Assembly: GCF_019602855.1 (NCBI RefSeq)
Contig: NZ_CP080766.1
Coordinates: 2,356,001-2,420,000 of the forward strand
Source of the DNA: Cupriavidus pinatubonensis
Lineage (GTDB): Bacteria; Pseudomonadota; Gammaproteobacteria; Burkholderiales; Burkholderiaceae
DNA: 64,000 bases
Direction: 5' to 3'
In this document: positions 55,888 to 64,000 of the stretch, piece after piece
Position numbering within the stretch: the stretch's first letter is position 1
Layout of the letters: each line of letters starts with the position of its first letter
The notes under the pieces: model-generated
The model's database searches: none
What the model was told of the DNA's origin: nothing
What the model saw: only the letters and a program-made list of their open reading frames with translations
Translations under genes and position numbers: made by a program

Positions 55888-57516
55888 ATGATGCACACAT
55901 TGAAGCGGCTGGTGGCCGTTACGGCCACCGTCGCCGCCATGAGTCCGTTCGCCGCCGGGGCACAGCAGGCGCGGCCAAATATCCTCGTCATCTGGGGCGA
56001 CGACATCGGCTGGGAGAACGTCAGCGCGTACGGCATGGGCGTGATGGGCTACACGACACCGAATATCGACAGCATCGGCATGGAGGGCATCCGCTTTACC
56101 GACCAGTACGCCCAGCCTTCCTGCACGGCGGGCCGCGCGGCGTTCATTACCGGCCAGTATCCGATCCGCTCGGGCATGACCACCGTTGGCCAGCCCGGCG
56201 ACAAGCTTGGCTGGCAGCCGGCATCGCCAAGCCTTGGCGAAGTGATGAAGCAAGCCGGCTACCGCACCGGTTTCTTTGGAAAGAGCCATATGGGCGACCG
56301 CAACTCGCACCTGCCCACGGTCCACGGCTTTGACGAGTTCTTTGGCAACCTCTACCACCTGAATACCGAAGAGCTTCCCGAGAACCACGACTACCAGGCT
56401 TATGCGAACGGCTACCCCGGTGGTGGCAAGGCCTTCGCGCAGAAATTCGCACCGCGCGGCGTACTGCACACCTATGCCACGGACAACGACGATCCGACCG
56501 ACATGCCGCGCTTCGGTCCCGTCGGCAAACAGAAGATCGAGGACACCGGCCCGCTGACGAAAAAGCGGATGGAGGACTTCGACGCCGCCGAGGTCATTCC
56601 CAAAGCCATCGACTTCATGCAGGGCGCGAAGCAGAAGGACAAGCCTTTCTTTGTCTGGCTCAACACCAGCCGCATGCACCTCTATACCCACCTGAACGAC
56701 AAGTGGCGGTACGCGGCGGCCAAGTACACGCATGAAGACGACATGCAGGGCAGCGGCATGCTGCAGCATGACCACGACATCGGCCTCGTGCTGGAATACC
56801 TCAAGCGCAGCGGCCTCGACAAAAACACCATCGTCTGGTACTCGACCGACAACGGGCCGGAACATGTCTCGTGGCCGCACGGATCGACCACGCCGTTCCG
56901 CGGCGAAAAGATGACGACCTATGAAGGCGGCGTGCGCGTGGTCTCCATGCTGCGCTGGCCCGGTGTCATCAAGCCGGGCCAGATCAAGAACGGCATCCAG
57001 GCGCACCAGGACATGTTCACGACATTCGCTGCGATTGCGGGCGTGCCGGACGTCGTCGGGCAGATGAAGCGCGAGAAGCATCAGTACATCGACGGCATCA
57101 ACAACCTCGACTACTGGACGGGAAAGACCGCTGACAGTGCACGCAAGGACTTCCTGTACTACTACGAGAACAAGCTCACGGCCGTGCGCATGGGCCCATG
57201 GAAGCTGCACTTCTCGCTCAAGGAGGATTACTACGGCACGCTCCAGCCGCGCAGCGTCACGATGCTCTTCAACCTGCGCAGCGATCCGTTCGAAAGCTAT
57301 GACAGCAAGGACGCCTATGGTCACCTGCTGCAAAAGGCCCAGTGGATCTCCGGCCCGATGAATGAACTGATCGCCAGTCACCTCAAGACCATCGCGGACT
57401 ATCCGCCGGTGCAGCCTGCCAAGTCGTTCGACCGTTCAAACATGGTCCAGGACTTTCTGCAGCAGCAACAGCAGTTGCGGCAGCGGCAGCAGCAACAGGC
57501 GGCGATCAGGGAGTAA
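55888..57516 (+). CDS. Arylsulfatase, periplasmic type I
   Basis: A 542-residue sulfatase with signal peptide (cleavage near AAGAQQA). The modified cysteine is C79 in SCTAGRAAF, the CxA variant of the CxPxR signature, to be turned into formylglycine. Metal aspartates are D38 and D39 in IWGDDIGW, with DNGPEH later. It is 36 bases after the dehydrogenase and four bases before its probable activating enzyme. The C-terminal tail is Gln-rich ([13 protein letters not shown]). It would release sulfate from an aryl or alkyl ester. Confidence 0.93.
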   Translation: MMHTLKRLVAVTATVAAMSPFAAGAQQARPNILVIWGDDIGWENVSAYGMGVMGYTTPNIDSIGMEGIRFTDQYAQPSCTAGRAAFITGQYPIRSGMTTVGQPGDKLGWQPASPSLGEVMKQAGYRTGFFGKSHMGDRNSHLPTVHGFDEFFGNLYHLNTEELPENHDYQAYANGYPGGGKAFAQKFAPRGVLHTYATDNDDPTDMPRFGPVGKQKIEDTGPLTKKRMEDFDAAEVIPKAIDFMQGAKQKDKPFFVWLNTSRMHLYTHLNDKWRYAAAKYTHEDDMQGSGMLQHDHDIGLVLEYLKRSGLDKNTIVWYSTDNGPEHVSWPHGSTTPFRGEKMTTYEGGVRVVSMLRWPGVIKPGQIKNGIQAHQDMFTTFAAIAGVPDVVGQMKREKHQYIDGINNLDYWTGKTADSARKDFLYYYENKLTAVRMGPWKLHFSLKEDYYGTLQPRSVTMLFNLRSDPFESYDSKDAYGHLLQKAQWISGPMNELIASHLKTIADYPPVQPAKSFDRSNMVQDFLQQQQQLRQRQQQQAAIRE

Positions 57517-57519
57517 GGC

Positions 57520-58692
57520 GTGATCCAGCGCAGAACAGCGACGCGGGCGCTTCTCGTGATCCTGGCGGGCAGCGCGGTTGCGGTCGCGACTGGCTATGCC
57601 CGCTGGGGCGTGAGTGGGACCACGCCACCCGCGGCGGCGCCTGCCATCACGATTGGCGACGGTGTGAACGGGCCCGCCGGGATGGCGCACATTCCCGGCG
57701 GCGAATTCCTGATGGGCAGCGACAGCAACATGGCGCAGCCCAATGAGAAGCCCGCGCACAAGGTGCGGGTGCACGGGTTCTGGATGGACCGCCATCACGT
57801 CACCAATGCCCAGTTCCGGGATTTCGTGAAGGCAACGGGCTATGTCTCGACCGCCGAACGCAAGCCCGAGTGGGAAACCCTGAGGGTCCAACTGCCCGCT
57901 GGCACGCCGCGACCGCCCGACAGTGCGCTGGTGCCGGGCGGCATGGTCTTCGTTGGCACGTCACGTCCGGTGCCGCTGAAAGACTACTCGCAGTGGTGGC
58001 GCTACGTACCGGGGGCCGACTGGCGCCATCCGGGCGGGCCCGGCACGTCGATCGACGGCAAGGATGACCATCCGGTTGTCCAGGTGTCGTATGAAGACGC
58101 GCAGGCGTATGCACGGTGGGTTGGCAAGCGTCTGCCGACAGAGGCCGAATGGGAGTTCGCCGCCCGTGGCGGGCTGGAGCAGGCGACCTATGCCTGGGGC
58201 GGGACGTTCGCGCCGGAAGGCCGGCAGATGGCCAACGTCTGGCAGGGACAGCAGGCACAGCCTTTCCCGGTCGCCAGCCCCAAGGCGGGCGGCGCGCTGG
58301 GCACCAGCCCGGTCGGCACCTTCCCCGAGAACGGCTACGGACTCTATGACATGACCGGAAACGCCTGGCAGTGGGTTGCCGACTGGTATCGGGCCGACCA
58401 GTTCCGGCAAGAAGCCGCCGCCGGCCGGCGCGTTGACGACCCGAAGGGGCCCGTCTCTTCCTGGGACCCGGACGATGCCGGCGTGCCCACCGATGCGCCC
58501 AAGCGTGTCACGCGCGGTGGCTCGTTCCTGTGCAACGAGGACTATTGCCTCAGCTACCGCCCCAGCGCGCGGCGGGGCACGGACCCGTACAACAGCATGT
58601 CGCACCTCGGCTTCCGTCTGGTCATGGACGACAGCCGCTGGGCGGCAACACGCGGCCAGGCGGACCGCGCGAAGGACAGCATGGCTCGATAG
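57520..58692 (+). CDS. Formylglycine-generating enzyme family protein (SUMF1-like)
   Basis: A 390-residue enzyme that converts the sulfatase cysteine to formylglycine. The FGE domain starts at AGMAHIPGGEFLMGSD (near residue 53). Both catalytic cysteines of the aerobic enzyme are present, C338 and C343 in GGSFLCNEDYC. An N-terminal membrane or signal segment (ALLVILAGSAVAVATG) suggests it acts at or outside the membrane, unusual for a bacterial FGE that modifies unfolded chains. GTG start with AAGG upstream; four bases after the sulfatase. Confidence 0.92.
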   Translation: MIQRRTATRALLVILAGSAVAVATGYARWGVSGTTPPAAAPAITIGDGVNGPAGMAHIPGGEFLMGSDSNMAQPNEKPAHKVRVHGFWMDRHHVTNAQFRDFVKATGYVSTAERKPEWETLRVQLPAGTPRPPDSALVPGGMVFVGTSRPVPLKDYSQWWRYVPGADWRHPGGPGTSIDGKDDHPVVQVSYEDAQAYARWVGKRLPTEAEWEFAARGGLEQATYAWGGTFAPEGRQMANVWQGQQAQPFPVASPKAGGALGTSPVGTFPENGYGLYDMTGNAWQWVADWYRADQFRQEAAAGRRVDDPKGPVSSWDPDDAGVPTDAPKRVTRGGSFLCNEDYCLSYRPSARRGTDPYNSMSHLGFRLVMDDSRWAATRGQADRAKDSMAR

Positions 58693-58792
58693 CAAGGAGA
58701 AGCCATCGTGAGGGAACGTCCCAGGTTCGGGTGCATGTAGGACAACACCCGCGCCGCAACGAAAACAAATCCATACACAACGGAGGAGACAA

Positions 58793-60169
58793 ATGACAGA
58801 TACGCGCCCCATTGTCGACGTCAAGCGACTGATCGACGAAGAACGATTTTCCCCCTACCAGTGGCTGATCCTGGCGGTGTGCTTCCTGACGATCGCGGTG
58901 GATACCTACGATGCATTCGCCGTCGGCTTCGTTGTGCCGGCACTGATGCAGGAGTGGCACGTCGGCAAGGACGTGCTGGGCCCGGTGATGAGTGCCTCCA
59001 TCTTCGGGATGGCCATTGGGGCGCTGCTGGCCGGACCGCTGTTCGATCGCACCACCCCGAAGACGGTGATGGTCTTCTCGATGCTGGTGTTCGGCATCTG
59101 CAGCCTCTGCAGCATTACGGCCACTTCGCCGTTGTCGCTTGGCCTGTGGCGATTGTTCACTGGGATCGGCATCGGGGCGGCGGTGCCGGGGGCGACGACG
59201 CTGGTGTTCGAATATGCGCCGGCACGGCGCAGTGCGCTGACCGTCAATGCCATGGGTTGCGGCGGCATGCTTGGCGCCGCGCTGTGCGGTGTCACAGCGG
59301 GCGTACTGGTGCCGGGCTATGGGTGGAAAAGCCTGTTCGTGGCCGGCGCCGTGCTGCCTATCGTTCTGGCACTGGTTGTCCAGTTTTCTCTGCCCGAGCC
59401 AATGCGCTTCATGGTGATGCGCGACTGGCCGGCGCAGCGGATCGCGGCGGTTTTGCGGCGCATCGCGCCAGGGCGTGACTTCGACGGCGTGCGCTTCGTC
59501 TTTTCCGAGGAGCAGGCGACGGACCGCAAGTCAGGGATGGCGGCAATGCTGTCCAGGCCGCTGCGTACCGGCACCATCATGCTGTGGGTCACGTACTGCG
59601 TCGGAACGTTCTCCTACTATCTGCTGATGGGGTGGATGCCAACGCTGGTCCAGGAATCCGGAGCGTCACTGCGCGAAGCGACGCTTGCTACGAGCCTGCT
59701 GTCGCTGGGCGGCATCGTGGGGGCGTTCGGTGTCGGCTGGCTGATGGACCGATTCGAGCGGAATGCCGCTGTGGCGGCGGCATTCGTCGTCGGTGGTGTG
59801 GCGGTGTGGATGATCGGCCAGCAGTCTGCCGGCACGGCATTGTTGCCGGCCATTATCTTTATTGCGGGCGTGGGCCTGAACGGCGCGATCTTTTCCATGG
59901 GCGGCCTTGCCGCGGCGTTCTACCCGACGAATGGGCGCTCCGCGGGCATTGCCTGGATGTACGGCATCGGCCGGATCGGCGGGATTCTCGGGCCGATTGC
60001 AGGTGGATTCCTGCTCCGTGCCAATTCAGGCACCGGCTTGTTCTATCTGATCGTGACGGGAGCCGTGCTGATGGCGGCTGCGGCGCTGTGGATCAAGCGC
60101 CGGGCCAGTGGCGGCCCGGCCGGCGTGAGTGCCATGGCGCCTGTGCGAAGCGGGTCGGAGGCAAGGTAG
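58793..60169 (+). CDS. MFS transporter, aromatic acid:H+ symporter (AAHS) type
   Basis: A 458-residue twelve-helix carrier. The first-loop motif GPLFDRTTPKTVM and the charged helix-1 Asp in TIAVDTYDAFAVGFVVPAL match the AAHS group that imports aromatic acids. CGGAGGAGAC precedes the ATG. It follows the sulfatase/FGE genes by 100 bases and likely imports their product or substrate. Confidence 0.88.
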   Translation: MTDTRPIVDVKRLIDEERFSPYQWLILAVCFLTIAVDTYDAFAVGFVVPALMQEWHVGKDVLGPVMSASIFGMAIGALLAGPLFDRTTPKTVMVFSMLVFGICSLCSITATSPLSLGLWRLFTGIGIGAAVPGATTLVFEYAPARRSALTVNAMGCGGMLGAALCGVTAGVLVPGYGWKSLFVAGAVLPIVLALVVQFSLPEPMRFMVMRDWPAQRIAAVLRRIAPGRDFDGVRFVFSEEQATDRKSGMAAMLSRPLRTGTIMLWVTYCVGTFSYYLLMGWMPTLVQESGASLREATLATSLLSLGGIVGAFGVGWLMDRFERNAAVAAAFVVGGVAVWMIGQQSAGTALLPAIIFIAGVGLNGAIFSMGGLAAAFYPTNGRSAGIAWMYGIGRIGGILGPIAGGFLLRANSGTGLFYLIVTGAVLMAAAALWIKRRASGGPAGVSAMAPVRSGSEAR

Positions 60170-60226
60170 TGTCATTGGGCGTTTGCCATGGCCGATGTCG
60201 CGCAAACGCCCGTCTGCGCAGTCGGG

Positions 60227-60625
60227 TCAGAGCGGCCGGAACGTGGGCATCGGCGGCCCGTTGTCCGTCGGCGTAAAGGTCAGCTCGACCCGCTGGCCGA
60301 TATGAACGGTATCGAGATCGCAGTCGACGATACGCGTCATCATCGTGACACCTTCGTCGAGCGCGACATAGGCCATGCAGAACGGCGTCGGCCCGGCACG
60401 GCGCGTAACGCTGTACGAATAGACCGTGCCGCGGCCGGCCGACGCCTTCCACGTGGTCTCGCCCATGCAGAACGGGCACAGCGTGCGCGGATACCAGTGC
60501 GGCTTGCCGCAGTCATTGCAGTGGCGTACCAGCAGGCGCGCTTCGCGGGCGGCAGTCCAGAACTCGGTGTTGTCCGGCAGCTCTTCAGGCGCCGTCAGGA
60601 CTTGCGGGATAAAAGGAGTGCTCAT
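60227..60625 (-). CDS. DUF35 / Zn-ribbon OB-fold protein
   Basis: A 132-residue protein with a rubredoxin-like zinc ribbon (HCNDCG and CPFC) and an OB-fold (GRGTVYSYSVTRRAG). Such proteins pair with thiolase-like partners as acyl-CoA-binding or channelling subunits. The partner gene lies 33 bases upstream on the same strand. Converges on the MFS gene. Confidence 0.88.
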   Translation of the reverse strand: MSTPFIPQVLTAPEELPDNTEFWTAAREARLLVRHCNDCGKPHWYPRTLCPFCMGETTWKASAGRGTVYSYSVTRRAGPTPFCMAYVALDEGVTMMTRIVDCDLDTVHIGQRVELTFTPTDNGPPMPTFRPL

Positions 60626-60658
60626 GATGCGTTCTCGGTAATTCGATATGGATGCGGA

Positions 60659-61825
60659 TTATTCGCGTTCGAGGATCAGCGTGGCGCTGCCATGGCGCGA
60701 GCCGAGCAGGCCGCCCATGCCCTGCGCCACGGCGAGGTCGCAGTTCTTTACCTGGACCGCGGGATGTGCCTCGCCACGCAGCTGGCGCACCGCTTCGATC
60801 ACCTTGGTGATGCCGCCGCGGTTGGCCGGGTGGTTGTTGCACAGCCCACCGCCATCGGTATTGAACGGCAGCTTGCCGACGCCCGAAATCAGGTTGCCGT
60901 CCATCACGAACTTGCCGCCGTCTCCCTTCTTGCAGAAGCCGAGGTCCTCAAGCTGCATCAGCACGGTGATCGTGAAGCTGTCGTAGATCGAGGCGTATTT
61001 GATGTCGGCCGGCGTCACCCCGGCTTCGGCGAATGCTGCCGCGCCCGAGAACTTCGCGGCCGACCAGCTAAGGTCGACATGGCCGCCCATCTGCCCCTTC
61101 ACGAATTCGCCGGCGCCGAGCACCTTGACCTTCGGCCGGTTCAGCATTGCCGCGATTTCCGGACGCGCGACGATCAGGGCGCCGCCGCCGTCGGACACCA
61201 CGCAGCAGTCGAGCTTGCGCAGCGGGTCCGAGATCATCGGCGCGTTCAGCACGTCTTCCACCGTCACGACATCACGCAGCATCGCGTTGGGGTTGTGCTG
61301 CGCGTGGTGCGATGCCGCGACCTTGATCCAGGCGAGCTGTTCGGCCGTGGTGCCGTATTCGTACATATGGCGCATGGCGACCATCGCGTACGAATTGACC
61401 GTGAGCGGGCTGAACGGGGCCTCGAACGGCTGGTCGGGCAGGTTGTTGCCCCAGTTGCGCGGCTTGGTGCCGCTGGAGCCTTCCGAACGCGGACGGCCGG
61501 CCAGCGTGATCAGCGCGACGTTGCACTTGCCTGCGGCAATGGCCTGCGCGGCGTGGGCCACGTGCACCAGGTACGACGAGCCGCCCGTTTCGGTGGAATC
61601 GACATGGCGCAGCTTGAGACCCAGGTAGTCGACCATGTTGAGCACGCCAAGGCCCGGCGCGTCGCCGGCGCAGAAGTAGCCGTCGACGTCGGCGAGCGTA
61701 AGGCCCGCGTCTTCCAGCGCGCCCTTGGCGCTTTCGGCATGCAGTTGCGCGACCGACTTGTCCGGTGCCTTGCGGGTGGGGTGTTCGTATGCCCCGACGA
61801 TATATGCCTTGCCTTTGATGCTCAT
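60659..61825 (-). CDS. Thiolase family protein (SCP2/lipid-transfer type)
   Basis: A 388-residue thiolase-fold protein. It begins KAYIVGAYEHPTRKAPDKSV and has the thiolase segments GYFCAGDAPGLGVLNMVDYL and FNTDGGGLCNNHPANRGG. The nucleophilic cysteine context of true thiolases (such as the C in GSGxxA) is not evident here; instead VDSTETGGSSYLVHVAH is found, as in SCP2-like aldolases that work with DUF35. With its DUF35 partner it may act as a retro-aldolase on an acyl-CoA side chain. GAGGG before ATG 61825. Confidence 0.85.
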   Translation of the reverse strand: MSIKGKAYIVGAYEHPTRKAPDKSVAQLHAESAKGALEDAGLTLADVDGYFCAGDAPGLGVLNMVDYLGLKLRHVDSTETGGSSYLVHVAHAAQAIAAGKCNVALITLAGRPRSEGSSGTKPRNWGNNLPDQPFEAPFSPLTVNSYAMVAMRHMYEYGTTAEQLAWIKVAASHHAQHNPNAMLRDVVTVEDVLNAPMISDPLRKLDCCVVSDGGGALIVARPEIAAMLNRPKVKVLGAGEFVKGQMGGHVDLSWSAAKFSGAAAFAEAGVTPADIKYASIYDSFTITVLMQLEDLGFCKKGDGGKFVMDGNLISGVGKLPFNTDGGGLCNNHPANRGGITKVIEAVRQLRGEAHPAVQVKNCDLAVAQGMGGLLGSRHGSATLILERE

Positions 61826-61908
61826 GCGCGAACCCTCAGTTGGAAACGTTGTGCCGGCCGTCTGGAAACGGCGTTCGCCGTGATCTTCCGGCAAGTGGGG
61901 TGCAATTT

Positions 61909-61950
61909 CCAATACAGGCTATGTATTGGCCGAAATACCGAAAGTATTTC
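61909..61950. promoter_or_regulatory. Two tandem perfect palindromes in a divergent promoter
   Basis: CCAATACA-GGCTA-TGTATTGG (61909-61929) and GAAATAC-CGAAA-GTATTTC (61932-61950) lie two bases apart, with centres 22 bases apart, about two helical turns. Both share the half-site AATAC. They sit between the thiolase and CoA-transferase genes and are a strong candidate double operator. Confidence 0.7.
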
Positions 61951-62041
61951 ACGCGCAATCCGGCGATCCGTAGCATCGGCCCATCAGTTTCGAGGAGACA
62001 CGCATGAATTCCGCGGTAGCAGAACAGGCAAGGGGCACAGC

Positions 62042-63253
62042 ATGACGGGCCCGTTGCAAGGCATTCGCATCGTCGACATGACGACGGTCCTGATGGGGCC
62101 GTACGCGACGCAGATCCTTGGCGATCTCGGCGCGGACGTGATCAAGGTCGAGCCCCCCACGGGCGACACCGTGCGTGACGTAGGCCCGCGCCGCAATGAC
62201 GGCATGGCGGGCATCTTCCTGCACGTCAATCGCAGCAAGCGCAGCATCGTGCTCGACCTCAAGCAGGCCGCGGGGCGCGAGGCGCTGCTGCGTCTGGTGG
62301 CGGACGCCGATGTGCTGATCTACAACGTGCGCCCGCAGGCCATGGCGCGCCTGAACCTGGGCTATGAAGAGATCGCGAAGGTCAATCCGCGCATCCTGTA
62401 CGTGGGCGTTTATGGCTACGGGCAGGGCGGTCCTTATGCAGCGAAATCCGCCTATGACGACCTGATCCAGGGCGCGGTGGCGATTCCGTCGCTCGCCCAT
62501 ACCGCAGGCGCCGACATGCCGCGGTACGCGCCCAGCGCCATCGCGGACCGCATTGTTGGGCTCGCTGCCGCGAACGCAGTCACGGCAGGCCTGCTGCATC
62601 GGGCGCGCACCGGCGAAGGCCAGTGCGTCGATGTGCCGATGTTCGAGACCATGGCGCAGTTCGTGCTGGGCGACCACATGGGCGGCCTCACGTTCGACCC
62701 GCCGATCGGCCCGAGTGGCTATGCGCGCATCCTCGACCAAAACCGCCGCCCGCACCGCACCAAAGACGGCTATCTCTGCGTGCTGTTCTACAACGACAAG
62801 CAGTGGCGCAAGTTCTTCGAACTGGTTGGCCAGCCCGACCTGATGGACCGTGACCCGCGCTTTGCCACCATCGGCGAACGAACCAAGCACATCGACGCGC
62901 TATACCGCATGGTCGCCGAGGTGATGCCCACGCGCACCACCGCACAGTGGATCGAGGTGCTGGAAGCCGCCGATATGCCGGTGATGCAGCTTCACACCAT
63001 CGATTCGCTGATGGCCGATCCGCATCTGCAATCCGTGGGCTTTTTCGACGTGGTGGATCACCCCACCGAAGGCGCTATCCGCTCGATGGCCATTCCGAGC
63101 GTGTGGTCCAAATCGTCGCCGCAGGTCTCGCGCCAGGCGCCGCGCCTGGGTGAGCACAGCGCCGAGGTGCTGGCCGAGGCCGGCTACAGCGCGGCAGAGA
63201 TCCGCAAGCTGGCCGAGTCGGGCGCAACCGTGCTTGCCCCCGAGACCCGATAA
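62042..63253 (+). CDS. Family III CoA-transferase (CaiB/BaiF)
   Basis: A 403-residue enzyme that moves CoA between acids. The start LQGIRIVDMTTVLMGPYATQ, the stretch LGADVIKVEPP near residue 37, and the Asp nucleophile region RYAPSAIADRIVG/GQCVDVPMFETMAQ fit the family. ATG 62042 follows AAGGGG. It is divergent from the thiolase gene and shares the tandem palindrome region, and it precedes an acyl-CoA dehydrogenase, so it likely activates the acid for that enzyme. Confidence 0.9.
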   Translation: MTGPLQGIRIVDMTTVLMGPYATQILGDLGADVIKVEPPTGDTVRDVGPRRNDGMAGIFLHVNRSKRSIVLDLKQAAGREALLRLVADADVLIYNVRPQAMARLNLGYEEIAKVNPRILYVGVYGYGQGGPYAAKSAYDDLIQGAVAIPSLAHTAGADMPRYAPSAIADRIVGLAAANAVTAGLLHRARTGEGQCVDVPMFETMAQFVLGDHMGGLTFDPPIGPSGYARILDQNRRPHRTKDGYLCVLFYNDKQWRKFFELVGQPDLMDRDPRFATIGERTKHIDALYRMVAEVMPTRTTAQWIEVLEAADMPVMQLHTIDSLMADPHLQSVGFFDVVDHPTEGAIRSMAIPSVWSKSSPQVSRQAPRLGEHSAEVLAEAGYSAAEIRKLAESGATVLAPETR

Positions 63254-63295
63254 CCCGGTAACCCGGGTAACCCGCCCCGATTCAGGAGTCCTCAC

Positions 63296-64000
63296 TTGAC
63301 CACTAACCTTGAGTCCCTCCCGCTCGTCGCGATTCCGCCCGAGGACGAGGCGATGCGCGCGCCGATCCGCGCGTTCCTGCAACAGAAGCTCGCCGACGTG
63401 CCGACGCATATCCGGGCCCGCACGTGGATGGGCTATGACGCCGAGTTCAGCCGCGCGCTGGCAAAACAGGGCTGGCTCGGCCTTGCGCTGCCCGCCGAGT
63501 ACGGCGGAGCAGGGCGCAGCGCGTTCGCCCGCTTCGTGCTCGTGGAAGAACTGATTGCCGCCGGCGCACCGGTATCGGCCCACTGGTTCGCCGACCGGCA
63601 GACCGCACCGCTGATCCTGAAGTTCGGCACGCCCGCACAGCGCGAGCACTTCGTGCCGCGCATGGTGCGCGGCGAGATCTTCATGTGCATCGGCATGAGC
63701 GAGCCCGATACGGGCTCCGACCTGTCCAGTGTGCGCACGCGTGCCGTGCGCACGGAAAAGGGCTGGCGCCTGAACGGCCGCAAGATCTGGACGACCAATG
63801 CGCACCGCACCCAATACATGTGCGCGCTGGTACGCACGTCGGGCCAGCATGGCGACCGCCACAAGGGCTTGTCACAGGTGCTGATCGACCTGAGCCTGCC
63901 GGGCATCCACTATCGCCCGATCAAGGACCTTGCCGGTGACGCCCATTTCTGCGAGGTGGTGTTCGAGGATGTCGACCTGCCCTCCGACGCGATCGTGGGC
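63296..64000 (+). CDS. Acyl-CoA dehydrogenase, cut by the window end
   Basis: The first 235 residues of an acyl-CoA dehydrogenase; the gene continues beyond base 64000. TTG start with CAGGAG eight bases upstream. Features seen: LAKQGWLGLALPAEYGGAG, the FAD/substrate loop IGMSEPDTGSDLSSVRT, and WRLNGRKIWTTNAH. It makes an enoyl-CoA and should work with the CoA-transferase 42 bases upstream. The catalytic base lies past the window. Confidence 0.9.
   Translation, partial: MTTNLESLPLVAIPPEDEAMRAPIRAFLQQKLADVPTHIRARTWMGYDAEFSRALAKQGWLGLALPAEYGGAGRSAFARFVLVEELIAAGAPVSAHWFADRQTAPLILKFGTPAQREHFVPRMVRGEIFMCIGMSEPDTGSDLSSVRTRAVRTEKGWRLNGRKIWTTNAHRTQYMCALVRTSGQHGDRHKGLSQVLIDLSLPGIHYRPIKDLAGDAHFCEVVFEDVDLPSDAIVG

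Noticed and set aside
60188..62041. Very long open frame upstream of and in frame with the CoA-transferase
   Set aside because: It is antisense to the DUF35 and thiolase genes, His/Arg-rich and without family motifs; the CoA-transferase start at 62042 has its own ribosome site.
63250..63275. Short TAACCCGG-type repeat before the acyl-CoA dehydrogenase
   Set aside because: Only three imperfect copies in 26 bases; too short to call a functional element.

Overview
The window is GC-rich, densely coded DNA. Its gene families are typical of a Burkholderiaceae beta-proteobacterium of the Cupriavidus/Ralstonia type: a Bug-family solute receptor, a Burkholderia-type porin, an AAHS-type MFS carrier, DUF3300/DUF2950 pair, many catabolic operons each with its own LysR, IclR, TetR, AraC or MocR regulator. 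I see no rRNA, tRNA, insertion sequence, phage gene or CRISPR array. The mix of catabolic, respiratory and metal-related genes, with almost no core informational genes, suits an accessory part of the chromosome or a secondary replicon. The genus is an inference from gene style only.

Layout. 0-5.2 kb: TAXI-type receptor, histone-deacetylase-like amidohydrolase, small unknown protein, LysR regulator divergent from a type 2 argC. 5.0-9.3 kb: a decayed zone. A response regulator is fused in frame to the cytoplasmic half of a histidine kinase, with a periplasmic-type small protein, a broken unknown gene behind an FNR-like box, a SO_0444/YraQ-type permease with a thioredoxin-like partner, and a frameshifted scrap of a cation diffusion facilitator. 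9.4-14.2 kb: operon of Bug receptor, enoyl-CoA hydratase, ADP-forming acyl-CoA synthetase and IclR regulator. 14.4-20.3 kb: DUF457-type membrane protein, a 1141-residue zinc-ribbon/cyclase/AAA/TPR protein, a charged coiled-coil protein and a BON-domain protein. 20.7-24.8 kb: a three-gene redox operon (ferredoxin-type Fe-S protein, fumarate-reductase-like flavoprotein, NuoF-like NADH module) followed by a small lipoprotein. 25.0-30.5 kb: DUF3300 and DUF2950 envelope proteins, PolB DNA polymerase II, DUF1697 protein.

30.7-38.1 kb: MFS transporter, porin, IorA/IorB-type molybdenum hydroxylase, TetR regulator and TauD/TfdA dioxygenase. Three near-identical palindromes mark the start of the transporter, porin-hydroxylase and dioxygenase units, so they look like one small regulon for uptake and oxidation of an unknown, perhaps heteroaromatic, substrate. 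38.1-40.6 kb: glutathione-dependent formaldehyde oxidation (adhC, fghA) plus a VOC protein. 40.7-46.1 kb: SulP transporter, DUF445 protein, MocR regulator. 46.1-50.1 kb: cyoABCD ubiquinol oxidase, divergent from mocR. 50.1-51.9 kb: MFS efflux protein and a 55-residue membrane protein. 52-60.2 kb: AraC regulator divergent from SDR, cupin dioxygenase, glycerol-dehydrogenase-like enzyme, arylsulfatase with its formylglycine-generating enzyme, and an AAHS-type transporter; this reads as a sulfate-ester or aromatic catabolic unit. 60.2-64 kb: DUF35 and thiolase-like pair divergent from a family III CoA-transferase and an acyl-CoA dehydrogenase cut by the window end, with two tandem palindromes between them.

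The strongest leads are the NADH/Fe-S/fumarate-reductase-like trio, the three-site palindrome regulon, and the in-frame response-regulator/kinase chimera.
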